A DNA stretch of 64,000 nt, taken from Teratosphaeria epicoccoides (lineage: Eukaryota > Ascomycota > Dothideomycetes > Mycosphaerellales > Teratosphaeriaceae). The DNA lies in assembly GCA_021401465.1 (NCBI GenBank), contig JADDMT010000028.1, positions 270,336 through 334,335 on the forward strand, written 5' to 3'. Positions 42,746 to 52,989 of this stretch are shown here, in pieces. The translations under genes were made by a program, and so were the position numbers. The notes beneath the pieces were generated by a model. That model was not told the origin of the DNA and ran no database searches. It was given only the letters and a program-made list of their open reading frames with translations. Position 1 is the stretch's first letter; each line of letters starts with the position of its first letter.

Positions 42746-45721
42746 ATGACTTTCAAGAGTATTCAGCGACAGGTAGCATGTCATGCGCCAAGGGGCCATC
42801 TCAATCCCAGAGCCCACCAGGTCTCTGCCGTGACAGCAACTCAAGCTCGGCCGCGATGGACCGCATGTCCAGATACCGCGTTTCCTCATGTTTTCGTCCG
42901 GGGCGCCAAGACAAAAACAATCGTCCAACGAGGTAGTCTTCCTCAAGGCGTCTTGCCAGCACTTCCGGCCGATGCAAGCCAGACTGTGCCCGCCAAGACA
43001 TACCCCACAGTGCTCCAGCAGCATCTCAACAACATGCGCAAATTCAAAGACTGCATTATCCTGACACGCGTCGGCGACTTCTACGAGCTCTACTTTGACC
43101 AAGTGGAGCAATATGCGCCTCTCGTCAGCCTCAAAAAGGCCAAGAGGGCCACTGCGCTCGGCGACGTCCCCATGGCTGGCTTCCAGGCCAATTCTCTGGA
43201 ACGCTACCTGAAGATGTTTGTACAGGACCACGGCAAGCAGGTTGCCATCAGTGAGCAGATCAGGCTGCCGGATGGTGGCAAGCCGGGCAATGGCCCAGCG
43301 TATGACCGGAAGGTCACGAGGGTCATCACTGCTGGTACGCTGGTCGATGAAAACTTCGTGGATCCGCATGAGAACAACTACCTACTGGCTGTGCATCTCC
43401 CAGGGTCGATGACCATGACGGATGTCAATTTCGCGGACGACGAGGCTTTCGCAAGGTACAAGCAAAGCACCAGAGTCGGGCTGAGCTGGGTGGATCTCTC
43501 GAGCGGCGAATTCTTCACGCAAGCGAGCGACCTAGCTTCACTGCCTTCGCTGGTTGCGAGAATTGGGCCAAGAGAGGTCGTGCTGGACTCCAGCATGGAA
43601 GCCTTGGGCCAGACTCAGCTGCAGCGCTTCCTCGGGGATGGTGGACACACCCTCCATTTCTATGCTGTGACATCCTTGGCTCGGTCAGTCGCTGCATGGA
43701 CGCCGATGCTTGAGCGTGCAGTGCCAGAAAAGGAGCATGATGCTTTCGTTGACTTCGAGATTGCGGCCGGCAGTCTGGTGTTAGACTACGTTCGTGACAA
43801 GCTGCAGGACATGTCGATACAGCTACAGCCGCCAGTCAGGCGCTCAGATGATGAGTATATGGCTATTGACAAGCAAAGTCTGCGAGGACTTGAGATACGT
43901 AGCACATTGCGTGATGGTACGTTTCAAGGCAGCCTGCTTCATGCTGTCCGGAACACTGTGACCAAGAGTGGCGCCCGTCTGCTCGGCCAGCGCCTAGTCT
44001 CGCCATCCATGTCTCTCAGCGTGATCAACAACCGGCTAGATCTACTGGAAGAAATGCTCCACCATAATGCGTTGCGCGAGGATGTGATTGCGCTGCTGCG
44101 ACGTACGGCTGATACGCGCCGTCTCTTGCAGCGCTTCTCAATCGGCAAGGGTGATGCGGATGACCTGCTCAGCCTAGCGAAGACGATCGACGTGATGGGT
44201 CTCGTGGTAGAGGTATTGCATGAACATGTCATTGGACAGCAGGACCACGAATCTGAAGAAAGTGATTCCCAGAAAGTGCACAGGAGTCTTGGTTTCCTTT
44301 GGGAAATCCTCAGCCGAATTGACCTCGAGGGACCTGCCAAGGTGGCCAAGAGCATAGAAGAAGCGATCGACGAGGACAGTCTCATTCGTCAACACACTGC
44401 AGATGCTGAAGAACAAGAAGCTGCTGAGGAGATGACCGACGAGGTCGTGACTGCGGATGCCACAGGAGAGAAAGGTCCGAAGCTGGCGGGACGAGCCTCG
44501 AGAGCGAGGACGGCAGGATCTGCAGATGTCGGACCCGTCGAGATATGGATCATGAGGCGAGATGCTTCAAACACCCTCTTGAGAGCTCACGCCGACCTTG
44601 ACACACTGATGCAGCTCAAGCAAGACCTGGCCATAAGTCTGCGCAAGGACTTGGGAGCTGAAAGCCTGAGTCTCAAGTGGTCCGCGCAGCTGGGCCACTT
44701 TTGCCACGTCAAGGGTCGCGATGCTAAAGGTAGCATAGCCGCACTCCAAGGCGCCCGCAGCATTGGCTCAACCAAGAGCACTCGTTCGTTCTACCTGTTG
44801 GAGTGGTCGCAGCTCGGCGGTCGCATCGATGACAGCAAGCTCCGCATCCGTACCGAAGAAGAGCGAGTTTTCAGCAAATTGCGCGCCCATGTCATCGAGA
44901 ACCTGATGAAATTGCGTCGGAACGCTTCCGTACTCGACGAACTGGACGTCGCTTGTTCTTCGGCCACCATAGCCAAAGCCCGGAACCTCGTCCGCCCAGT
45001 CCTCCACTCGGGCGCCTCGCATAATATCATCAACGGCCGCCACCCGACCGTCGACATCGGTCTGCGCGAATCAGGTCGCCTTTTCATCCCGAATAACTGC
45101 TCTGTCGGTCTGGACAACAAAGAGAGCGTCTACCTCATCACCGGTCCCAACATGGCAGGCAAGTCCACATACCTCCGCCAAAACGCCCTCATCACGATCC
45201 TCGCGCAGACTGGCTGCTTCGTTCCAGCCGACCACGCCGAAATTGGCCTCGTAGACAAAATATTCAGCCGCGTAGGCTCAGCAGATAATCTGTACCAAGA
45301 CCAAAGCACTTTCATGGTCGAGATGCTTGAGACAGCTTCAATCCTCAAATCAGCGACACCACGCTCCTTCGTCATCATGGATGAAGTCGGTCGGGGTACC
45401 ACTCCTGAGGACGGAATTGCGGTGGGCTATGCCTGTTTGCACCATCTGCATAATGTGAACAGGTGCCGGACGCTTTTCGCCACCCATTTTCATGCTTTGG
45501 CGGATATGACGCGGGATTTCGAAGGGCTGGGATGCTACTGTACGGATGTTGAGGAAGATGGTGACGGGAGCTGGGCTTATGTGCATCGGTTGAAGAAGGG
45601 CGTGAATAGGAAGAGCCACGCGTTGAAGGTCGCGCGATTGGCGGGAATGCCGGAGGAGGCGGTGCGGGTTGCTGCGGAAGTGTTGGACAGCTCGGCCAGG
45701 CGGCAGATGTGCCCTAAATGA
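42746..45721 (+). CDS. MSH1: Mitochondrial-type MutS homologue (Msh1)
   Basis: 991 residues from the first ATG in frame; single exon. The ~90 residues before the mismatch-recognition domain are rich in Arg, Ser, Ala and His and poor in acidic residues, as in a mitochondrial presequence. MutS domain I begins near YPTVLQQHLNNMRKFKD and carries the mismatch-wedge motif GDFYELYFDQ, the Phe-x-Glu signature that MSH2 lacks. The ATPase domain has Walker A GPNMAGKST at 800-808, a disordered-loop SADNLYQDQSTFMVEM, Walker B FVIMDEVGRGTTPEDG and ATHFHALAD. An acidic insertion of about 60 residues lies in the lever/clamp region (residue ~560-600). By family it acts in mitochondrial DNA repair and stability. 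An upstream exon cannot be ruled out. Confidence 0.93.
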   Translation: MTFKSIQRQVACHAPRGHLNPRAHQVSAVTATQARPRWTACPDTAFPHVFVRGAKTKTIVQRGSLPQGVLPALPADASQTVPAKTYPTVLQQHLNNMRKFKDCIILTRVGDFYELYFDQVEQYAPLVSLKKAKRATALGDVPMAGFQANSLERYLKMFVQDHGKQVAISEQIRLPDGGKPGNGPAYDRKVTRVITAGTLVDENFVDPHENNYLLAVHLPGSMTMTDVNFADDEAFARYKQSTRVGLSWVDLSSGEFFTQASDLASLPSLVARIGPREVVLDSSMEALGQTQLQRFLGDGGHTLHFYAVTSLARSVAAWTPMLERAVPEKEHDAFVDFEIAAGSLVLDYVRDKLQDMSIQLQPPVRRSDDEYMAIDKQSLRGLEIRSTLRDGTFQGSLLHAVRNTVTKSGARLLGQRLVSPSMSLSVINNRLDLLEEMLHHNALREDVIALLRRTADTRRLLQRFSIGKGDADDLLSLAKTIDVMGLVVEVLHEHVIGQQDHESEESDSQKVHRSLGFLWEILSRIDLEGPAKVAKSIEEAIDEDSLIRQHTADAEEQEAAEEMTDEVVTADATGEKGPKLAGRASRARTAGSADVGPVEIWIMRRDASNTLLRAHADLDTLMQLKQDLAISLRKDLGAESLSLKWSAQLGHFCHVKGRDAKGSIAALQGARSIGSTKSTRSFYLLEWSQLGGRIDDSKLRIRTEEERVFSKLRAHVIENLMKLRRNASVLDELDVACSSATIAKARNLVRPVLHSGASHNIINGRHPTVDIGLRESGRLFIPNNCSVGLDNKESVYLITGPNMAGKSTYLRQNALITILAQTGCFVPADHAEIGLVDKIFSRVGSADNLYQDQSTFMVEMLETASILKSATPRSFVIMDEVGRGTTPEDGIAVGYACLHHLHNVNRCRTLFATHFHALADMTRDFEGLGCYCTDVEEDGDGSWAYVHRLKKGVNRKSHALKVARLAGMPEEAVRVAAEVLDSSARRQMCPK

Positions 45722-46156
45722 TCGGCTGAAGTCGGAGTTTCAAAGGTCATCAGACTCGTAGAATGGTGATTGCTCGCCTGATCAGCCTACTACGGGGGGC
45801 AGTGTGGCGAAGGCATGTCTTCAGCAAGGGATGCTACATCTGAAGCCCCGTATCTTCCATGGCGTTCTCCTTCTTCATCATGATATAGCATTGCAGTCTT
45901 AACGATAAGCAATCGCATGTCTCGAGAACTTCTACATCCATCTGGTCAGACTACGCATTGGTCAACCACCATCTGCAGGGTCATGGCACGCAGGAAAGGT
46001 AGAGTTGGATTAACGGACGAGAAGAGAGGAGTGCATCCGACCGCTTTGAAACTTGCATTTCTTGGATCGTGAGATATTGCTCGCTCCGGACACTGGCTCG
46101 GAACCACTACCGACATCAAGCCGCTGTCGCGCGAATCTGAAAGGACACCCCCCGGC
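45722..46156. other. Intergenic region
   Basis: 435 bp downstream of MSH1. No coding or repeat signal is supported. Confidence 0.45.
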
Positions 46157-46495
46157 CTATCTATTCCACGTGCGGTCCATTTCAACCTCGCCCTTCCCTC
46201 GAAGGCTCTGTGGACCAAGCCCGCATATCTTGAAGCCCGCGGGACAATACTTATCCCAATCATCGCCCGGTACAGCCCCACCGACAACCCTCAAGAGCCA
46301 CGCTTCCATGCCCCACCTCTTGCTCCAGGTTGGCTTGATGTACCAAGGATGTGCAATGTACTGCGCGAAGTGGTCGTGTCCGTCCAAACTAAGCTGATCG
46401 CTGAACCAGCGCTTGCGCAGGGAGTATAGCCGCGGAAGGCACAGACGCCGGACCATCATCCGACGTTCAGACAGAGCGAACCGCTGGCTGATCAT
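46157..46495 (-). pseudogene. Possible gene fragment of unknown family
   Basis: A 112-codon minus-strand frame reads like a real protein: SERRMMVRRLCLPRLYSLRKRWFSD, HDHFAQYIAHPWYIKPTWSKRWG, GDDWDKYCPAGFKICGLGPQSL. It has the balanced composition and Trp/Tyr-rich motifs of a C-terminal exon of a fungal protein, but I cannot name the family. No upstream exon continues it. Given the decayed genes next to it, a remnant is the likeliest reading; a small intact gene is the alternative. Confidence 0.35.
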
Positions 46496-46653
46496 GGCAT
46501 TCTCGATGCGTCTATGCCGCCGTCACGCACGTCTAACTGGCTGAGGCCGATGGAACTCGCAGAGTGTTCATGCAGAAAGAATCCCTCATCAGGCTGCGCA
46601 GAAATAGGATCACTGTGATAGCGCCTTTGGTCATATTGGGGAGGTCGTGTGCG

Positions 46654-47860
46654 ATGTCTGTTCTGTGCGCAAGTTGCAGCGCCACAACTTACCATGAATC
46701 GGAGCACTACATTATTGACATATGGAGAAGTCTCGAATGGACCATTGGGGTTAGCTTGGCAAGATGCCCAAATCAGCGTGGAACTATGCAGATAGTATGG
46801 AGCTGCGTCTCAGCACTATCCTTACGCCTATGGACCATGCTACATATCAACGTACCGGCCAAGTCCGTCAGCTTCGCGACAACCCCTTGGCGCAAGGCGC
46901 GATGGCTGCTTTTAGGCGTGTTGGCTCCTGAGCTGCCAATGTTGTTCGCTTGCGGTCAATACGCGGCCGCCAAACGATCCCGCAGTGACTTGAGACAAGC
47001 TGGCTACCCTCGCGAACAATGGACATCGATGCATGGATTCTACGCTGACAGCCGTGGCTTTGTGTTGCAGCCTGCAGACTCGCGACCCTTCCCAATCACG
47101 GCGAAACAGCTTTGCTACCTCGTACAGCAAAAGTACGTCGACTTTCCGGACGTCAACGACAAGCAAATCAAAGACCAAAGCAAGGCCGACCACTTTGCCC
47201 AGATGTTGGCTTCTTCCAATCTAATCGAGTAGGCACATCTTGCGGTGGATCCTACACGCTAGATCACACAAACCCGCGAGCAAATCTGAAGCAGCATAGT
47301 CTGCTCCGCATTGGATGGCCACCTTCGTCACAGTTCATGTCCTAGGCTGGCACTTCGACTTTGCAACACAATGGGGAAATGCTTTGACGTCCCAGCTACC
47401 TCACTGCTTGGAAACCCCTTCGCATATGTGGCTCGATAGAGATGGCTGTAAGCTACAAAGGGAAATATCAGGTCCCTGGACTTGGGTGTGGTGGCGCTTA
47501 AAAGATGCGTTGGCCGCACTGCTTGCTTTTTTTCTTGTTGCGGCATCACTCGTCACCACAGAGCGGTGCGGGAAACGAGTCATGGCCAAAGCGCAGAAGG
47601 CCAGACTACTGGTTGCCCACCCGGTTCCGAATATCACGGCACTAGCATCCAGGATGCCATACAATGGTTCGTACGAATCCACCATGAATACATTTGATAA
47701 CGGATGTGCCAGCAGACTCGTCGTGAGTGTTACGCCTTGGAAGATGACCGGGACAGTCCAATGGATCGATGGGCGTGCGGTCCAGGCGAAGGTGAACAGG
47801 GGCAAGTGGAGCCGGGACGTACGCCATCAAAGAAGGGTACACACAATCTCACGGAATTAA
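46654..47860 (+). pseudogene. Degenerate fungal integral-membrane protein gene
   Basis: The frame from 46654 to the TAG at 47232 contains a series of motifs seen in a large family of uncharacterised fungal multi-helix membrane proteins: NQRGTMQIVWSC, LRLWTMLHINVPA, WRKARWLLLGVLAPELPM, WTSMHGFYADSRGFVL, LCYLVQQKYVDFPDV and IKDQSKADHFAQML. In that family a further helix pair and a ...LAWHFDFPT-like segment should follow. Here a stop comes right after FAQMLASSNLIE. A later frame (47315-47860) resumes with HVLGWHFDFATQWGNAL and a membrane segment (ALAALLAFFLVAASLV). The middle helices are missing, which points to a deletion plus frameshift. An unusual intron is less likely. Function of the family is unknown. 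Confidence 0.6.
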
Positions 47861-48131
47861 AAAGCCTGTGTTGATCTGCCTCATTCCCTCAGCATGACCT
47901 CAATTGTGGCTTGTCGGCCGTCTTGTCGGCCGTCTTGTCGATGAGGTACAGCGAAATTGGAGCGACAAGGACACCATAAAAATTGGAACGGCAGATTCAG
48001 CCAAATCGATATAGAGAGATTAATGATGTCAAAAGACAACGGAAAAGTGCGTCTGAGAACATATACGGAAATGTATGGCACCAATCCAGCGATTTACAAC
48101 CAACCATAACGAGCACTATCCAGACGGACAT
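47861..48131. other. Spacer with a short tandem repeat
   Basis: Contains CTTGTCGGCCGT repeated in tandem about 2.5 times near 47908-47940. Nothing else is supported. Confidence 0.5.
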
Positions 48132-49020
48132 TCACTTCCTCATTAGGATCTCCTCACGCCACCAGATTTCCAGCCAACCAAGCTCATGATCAGATACAAA
48201 ATTTCCATGAGTAGCGCGTCGGAGACGACTCGGCAGTTCGACAGTCGCTATCGCTCTCGAGAAATCGCGTGTGTCGACAATATACAGCTCGCTAAGCATC
48301 GTGGCGTAATTGTTAGTCTCACCCATCAGCCACCCGGGCCCTCCAGCGCTGTCCCTTGGTCGCAATGAACACCGGTTCCTGCGTCAAATGCGTTTTGCCT
48401 GCAAAAGAGACCTCGAGCTTCCCTGTGTCCATCTTGAAATGCGTCGAAGCTTTCAATGGCGGATATTTTATCTGTCTGCAACCTCAGTCAGCGGCCCCTT
48501 ATTAGGCACCCTCTTAAAGATGTTCCTCCCGGCTGAGCGACGCCTCTTGAGCTTCTCGCTCTCGTACAAACTTCTCCGTTCTAACGTGGCGCTGCTTGCA
48601 ATGAAAATTGCCAGCACGGATCCGAAAGGCGGACACATTGCCGTTCCCGTTGAACCACCTATGGCACGACCGGTCACTGTGTGCCATGGGCTCGAACGAT
48701 ATGAATGTCTTACTGGACCGTCCTTCACAAATAGTGGTGAGTGAGGAACCGGCGTCACGCTGTAAAACATGCCGTCAATCTCATCTGGAATTTCTCCCTC
48801 TACTTTGAGATGTTGCACTTCACCCTCGTATCGACGTGATCTCGCCCAGCTGAGAAGCCTGGTTCGCCTGGATAAGCTTGCGAAACGGGTGGGAGCTGTC
48901 CTCGAGATTGGCCAACTATGATTGATCGATGTTGCAGAGGAAGTGCGATACCCGATGTGTGGTAAAATCGCAAGCAAGCTGTTCTACTAACCAGCGGCCC
49001 CGCAAGCGGCTGGATGTTCA
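48132..49020 (-). pseudogene. Carotenoid oxygenase / lignostilbene dioxygenase pseudogene
   Basis: Scattered over all three minus frames are pieces of the RPE65/carotenoid-oxygenase family. In order: EVQHLKVEGEIPDEIDGMFYSV (split across the listing as VEGEIPDEIDG and FYSVTP), then FNGNGNVSAFRIR and RTEKFVREREAQ in the next frame, then KTHLTQEPVF, then LYIVDTRDFSRAIATVELP and LRRATHGNF. These are the beginning and the end of the protein. Most of the ~500-residue middle, including the iron-binding histidines, is gone. At least three frameshifts and several stops are visible. Intact members cleave stilbenes or apocarotenoids; this copy cannot. Confidence 0.75.
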
Positions 49021-49280
49021 GCATTCCGATCTCGCGATTTTCGATTAGTGCTTAGGACCAAGCCATAACCAGGAGCGGGCCTACTATCGCCGCCAGGAGT
49101 CATATCAAGGTTCGCCAAGATACAGCTCTACACAGTAAGCATGGTGCTCCTAGCTGCCAAGCCGATATTAGAGTTAATGTACGGATGTGCAAACAGTTTG
49201 TACGTTTCAACGACTTTGGTTCGTCAGAGACACTCCAAGCTACCAAGTGCTGGGCCACCATGTCCTCGTAAAGATTCAAC

Positions 49281-49743
49281 ATGGCGCCAATGCTGAAGTA
49301 CTTCACTGCCCTTCTTGTGGATCTGACACCGGCGATCGACTTCGGCGCTATAGCTTCCGATCTGAAACGCTTTGTGCCCATCTTAGGTGGCTTATTCAAC
49401 GGCTTGGCTTCAAGGGCAAGGTTTTACGCAAGGGGGAGCGATTGGAACACCGTCCGCGCTAATGGCACCATCCGTCTATGCTAGTTACAGCTTACGAACT
49501 CATGATGAGGTGCTGATCAGTGTCACAAATGAAGGGTCCGGCAGGTCCGGAGCCGGAAGGGTGAATGCTAGCACCAGCGCGGAGCAGTGCGTGCTGAGTG
49601 GGTGGTATTTGAAGACGTTCCCGCGGTTTGAGGTCGGTCAGGGCAATACGTATGAGTGCATGAAAGGGGCTTGTTCTGTCCACGATCTCTTGCGGCCTGA
49701 GAGTCCGGAACGTGCGGTTATTGAGGTGTATGAGATTGTATAG
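49281..49743 (+). pseudogene. DUF3237 family pseudogene
   Basis: From ATG 49281 the frame reads LKYFTALLVDLTPAIDFG and RFVPILGGLFNG, the conserved start of DUF3237 proteins. The next family block GFKGKVL is in another frame. GSDWNTVRANGTIRL returns to the first, and ASYSLRTHDEVLISVTNEG through LLRPESPERAVIEVYEI is in a third, ending at 49743. Three shifts of frame are therefore needed, and no introns explain them. DUF3237 proteins are ~150-residue beta-barrel proteins of unknown role in fungi and bacteria. This copy is almost full length but broken. Confidence 0.8.
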
Positions 49744-50363
49744 ACGGGATGGAGGTGTACTGCTGGTACAGCATCAGCTGGGCTTAGCATGGAGCTCCTG
49801 CTCATGTTTGCTACCGTCAGATTGCCATCAGTCGCAGCATCAATTGCAGCGGCGTTAATTGACCGGCGCGGCGGCATTGCAGGGCTTTTGACCAAGCGCT
49901 CCGTACGAGAGCCAAGTCCTAGGCAAGATGCATTTGCGCTTGACGCGGCTGACGTGGACGTCGTCCACTCCTGGCTTGACCAAGCTGCTGTTCAGAGTCC
50001 TTCCAAGCCATTCTTCGCGAAAGACGGCGGGTGCTTGACACAGTCGTCACCACAATGTCTTGGGTGAATGGGTCAATTTACACTCTCGCCTATGCACGTG
50101 TACATGTAACAAGCCGGGGACTGTTCGGAGGCGACACTCGCCAAGGCCAAGAGCTCAACCCATCCTTCCTCCAAGAGCACATTAGTGAAATCACCAAGCC
50201 ACGACGCACGTTTGCCATAACGCACTGGTTCCAGGTCTGAAGTCTGCTGGAGGAGACAAGCCGCTACACACATATATATATAGCCTTCTCCCATCCAAAT
50301 TGAAGCACTGCATTCCTCCATCGCTACCCTCCACAGCAACATCTCACTAGATCCAACTTCAAA
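49744..50363. other. Spacer and promoter of the secreted-protein gene
   Basis: 620 bp. An alternating CATATATATATAG element near 50268-50281, about 85 bp before the ATG at 50364, is the likely TATA region. It is followed by a C/A-rich leader (CATCGCTACCCTCCACAGCA). A plus-strand frame at 49789-50067 has no recognisable content. Confidence 0.5.
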
Positions 50364-50748
50364 ATGAAGCCATTCGCACTTCTCGTCCTCTTCACTGCTC
50401 CGATGGCTTTCGCACAGAAGGTACGTCCTGATCTCCCCTGACAACACTGGCTCCGCCTCAAACTCATCACAACCACTCGGAACGTAGAGTACGTGCGAGA
50501 CGTCTGGACAAAGCAGCAACAATGGCAACGGCTGGTGTTATCTGTACAAAAACCCTCGCGTAATCCAAGCCTGCGCGCCGGTAAGCTCTATTTGCGGATG
50601 GCGACGTCACCGCTTGCAATCGCTAATGGTTGCGGAACAGGCAAACCCTTGCAGGGTCGAGCAGAACGGGTGTATTCAGGACGCTCAGAATGTGTGGGTG
50701 CCGCAGGAAAACCGGTGGGTACTGCACGCCAATTGCAGTCCCTCCTGA
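50364..50748 (+). CDS. Small secreted cysteine-rich protein, SSP-3 (three exons)
   Basis: Exons 50364-50420, 50488-50580 and 50641-50748, with introns of 67 bp (GTACGT..GTAG) and 60 bp (GTAAGC, GCTAAT branch, AACAG), all phase 0; 85 residues. Exon 1 is exactly a signal peptide (MKPFALLVLFTAPMAFAQK). The mature part has six cysteines: TCET, GWCYL, QACAP, NPCRV, NGCIQ and HANC. The block C-APAN-PCRV-EQNG-C followed by W...W...C matches SSP-1 at 25087 closely enough to propose homology. Too short to appear as one open frame; recognised from splice signals plus signal peptide plus cysteine pattern. It stands at the edge of the transposon region, only ~160 bp from a minisatellite, a typical location for effector genes. 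Confidence 0.72.
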
Positions 50749-50905
50749 TGGACCAAGAGAGTGACTAGGTGGCGCATCGGATGGTTCACTAGATTGACTG
50801 CTTTGAGTATTAAAGGCCATCAACTGCAAATGACGATCGTCTTAATGTGCTGCCAAGCACTGCCTCCCCATTCAGGCGCTTCGCAGGGCAATCAGTGTGA
50901 AGGTC

Positions 50906-51076
50906 GTGATAGTTGCGATAGTTATGACAGTCGCCATAGTTGTGACAGTTGCGATACTTGTGACAGTTGCGATGGTTGTAATCATTGCAATAGTTGTAAT
51001 AATTGCGATGGTTGTAATCATTGCAATAGTTGTAATAATTGCGATGGTTATGTCAGTTACAATAGTTATAACAGTT
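50906..51076 (+). repeat. 9-bp minisatellite at the gene/repeat border
   Basis: Nineteen tandem 9-bp units (consensus GYGAYAGTT), with pairs forming 18-bp doublets and two near-identical 36-bp blocks (GTTGTAATCATTGCAATA and following). Units drift by G-to-A and C-to-T changes toward the right, i.e. toward the mutated transposons. It is open in more than one plus-strand frame and encodes Cys-Asp/Asn or Val/Ile repeats, which are not evidence of a gene. Confidence 0.92.
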
Positions 51077-51333
51077 TAATACAGTTTATACTATTAGGGA
51101 GTATTAGAGCTAAACATACTCTAATGTACTACCTTTAGATTACTATAGACCTTATCTATTATAATAGGAGTCCCTTTATACATTAACTTATATATCCTTT
51201 ATCTAATAGGCCTACTACTAAAGTATAGGGGATATAATAATCCTATATGCTACTTCCTCTATAGTACCCCTATAGAGTAAGGTATAGACATACTTTCCTA
51301 ATTAAGGGGTATTAGAGGATATAAGTACCTTCT
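51077..51333. other. AT-rich mutated spacer
   Basis: Strongly TA-rich sequence with almost no CA or TG dinucleotides, as expected of RIP-affected DNA. No identifiable element. Confidence 0.5.
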
Positions 51334-51779
51334 TGTTATAAGGGTAGGTGCTAATAGCAGGAAGGGGATCAGGTGTTAGACTCGCAGAGCTGTAAAGAAT
51401 ATTAATAATAGTAATTAACCTTATAACTAACTCTCCTCTAAGCAAGAGAGGATTAAATTAAGATTAAGCATAAAGCTCCTAACTGCCTGTCCTGAAGCTA
51501 TCCCTATATACTAGAGAGATAAGGTAGCTCTGTTAGATCTGTTAATAGACCTAACAGATCTATGTCTATAGATCTATAGACTAACCCTATAGATCCTAGG
51601 GTCTGTCCTCCTATAACAGATCCCTTCTCCCCTATAGGCCTGTAGATCTATAGACTAACCCTATAGATCTAGGGATCTGTCCTCACATGACAGATCCTTT
51701 CTCCTATGACTATACTATGACTTAGGCCCTAGTACTCTGACTTAGCCTATAGTGCTTATAACTTATGACATCTATGACA
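51334..51779 (-). repeat. LTR of element B (reverse orientation)
   Basis: 446 bp starting TGTTATAAGGGTAGG and ending CTATGACA on the plus strand. It is the reverse complement of the element A LTRs apart from a short deletion and many transitions. The neighbouring sequence at 51780-51796, read on the minus strand (AAGAGGAGGATAG just before the LTR), is a polypurine tract, so this is the 3' LTR of B. Confidence 0.88.
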
Positions 51780-52319
51780 CTATCCTCCTCTTAGCCTAGC
51801 TCGTCCCTAAGCTACCTTATTAGTACAGGGTTTCTCTTGTTATTTCCTTTGTGTAGTAATGTCTTCTCTTTCTACATTACTACCTTATGTCATCCTAGAC
51901 ACTAACGCCCCTTTAACGTAGAAACGTAAATGCCGCGCGAATTGAATCTATTATTAGGGCTAGGACAGCATAAAGTCCTATACTTAGTGTCAAGAGTTAA
52001 AGCTTGTTTGTTAAGTACACATTTCCTTTAGGAAATGTTTATAGTGTTACTTTAGTAACTGTTAAAGTTATGACATAAAGGTAACAGAGGTTAAATAGAA
52101 GAAGTTAGGTAATTAGCAGAAAAGACTAATTACTAATCTCGATTATGCGAAGGTAGTCCTAGCTAAGGCTTCGCAGAAGATAATAGAGGCGCATGTAAAG
52201 GAGATGCGTCTTTAGAAATAGTTAGACGTAGTCAACTATGAGGTTAAGGATAGTCGCGCTCTCGAGGAGCGTGAGATTAGGGAGGATAAGGCTAAAGAGC
52301 AGGCTCTTCTGCAGGCTAG
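51780..52319 (-). mobile_element. Element B, 3' internal region, part 1 (interrupted by element A)
   Basis: Reverse complement of the 3' untranslated/internal region of element A (about 58250-58779), including the AGAAACGTAAATGCC and AAGGTAACAGAGG segments. It ends in GCTAG at 52315-52319, where element A is inserted. It resumes at 59248. Confidence 0.85.
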
Positions 52320-52785
52320 TGTCATAAGTAGTAGGAGTACTGTAAGTTACAGGATCATGAGTGTCCTAAGTGCTATAAGTCATGAATACTATAGCCTAAG
52401 TTATAGCATAGTTATAGGAGAAAGGATCTGCCATGTAAGGACAGATCCCTAGATCTATAGGGTTAGTCTATAGATCTACAGGCCTATAGGGGAGAAGGGA
52501 TCTGTCATAGGAGGATAGACCCTTAGATCTATAGGGTTAGTCTACAGATCTATAGACATAGATCTATTAGGTCTATTAACAGATCTAACAGAGCTACTCT
52601 GTCTCTCTAGTATATAGGGATAGCTTTAGGACAGGCAGTTAGGAGCTTCGTGCTTAATTCTTAGTTAATCCTCTCTTGCTTAGAGGAGAGAGTTATAAGG
52701 TTAATTACTATTGTCGATATTCTTTATAGCTCTGCGAGTCTAATACTTGATCCCCTTCCTGCTATCGGCACCTACCCTTATGAAA
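52320..52785 (+). repeat. 5' LTR of element A
   Basis: Begins TGTCATAAGTAGTAGG and ends CTTATGAAA, a mutated form of the CTTATGACA found in the 3' LTR. It contains two internal copies of AGATCTATAGGGTTAGTCTA. Differences from the 3' LTR are mostly C/T and G/A transitions. Confidence 0.93.
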
Positions 52786-52989
52786 TTTTAAGCACTACTT
52801 CTAAGGAAGCATTAGGGGACTCGTCGAGCGCTTAACATACGCCTATGTTAAGTAGTTCTTTAGCTATTAGTTTAACTTCTAGTAACAGTCAACTAACACT
52901 ACGAGAACAAGTTGCTACTATACCTTAAATTATGTAGTAGCTCGAATCTATTTACCTTAGCGAGATAGCTCTAGCATCCGTCGCAGGTT

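Noticed and set aside
50761..51138. Open frame with Cys-Asp-Ser/Asn repeats, at first sight a cysteine-rich protein
   Set aside because: It is the translation of the 9-bp minisatellite; another frame gives Val/Ile repeats equally well.
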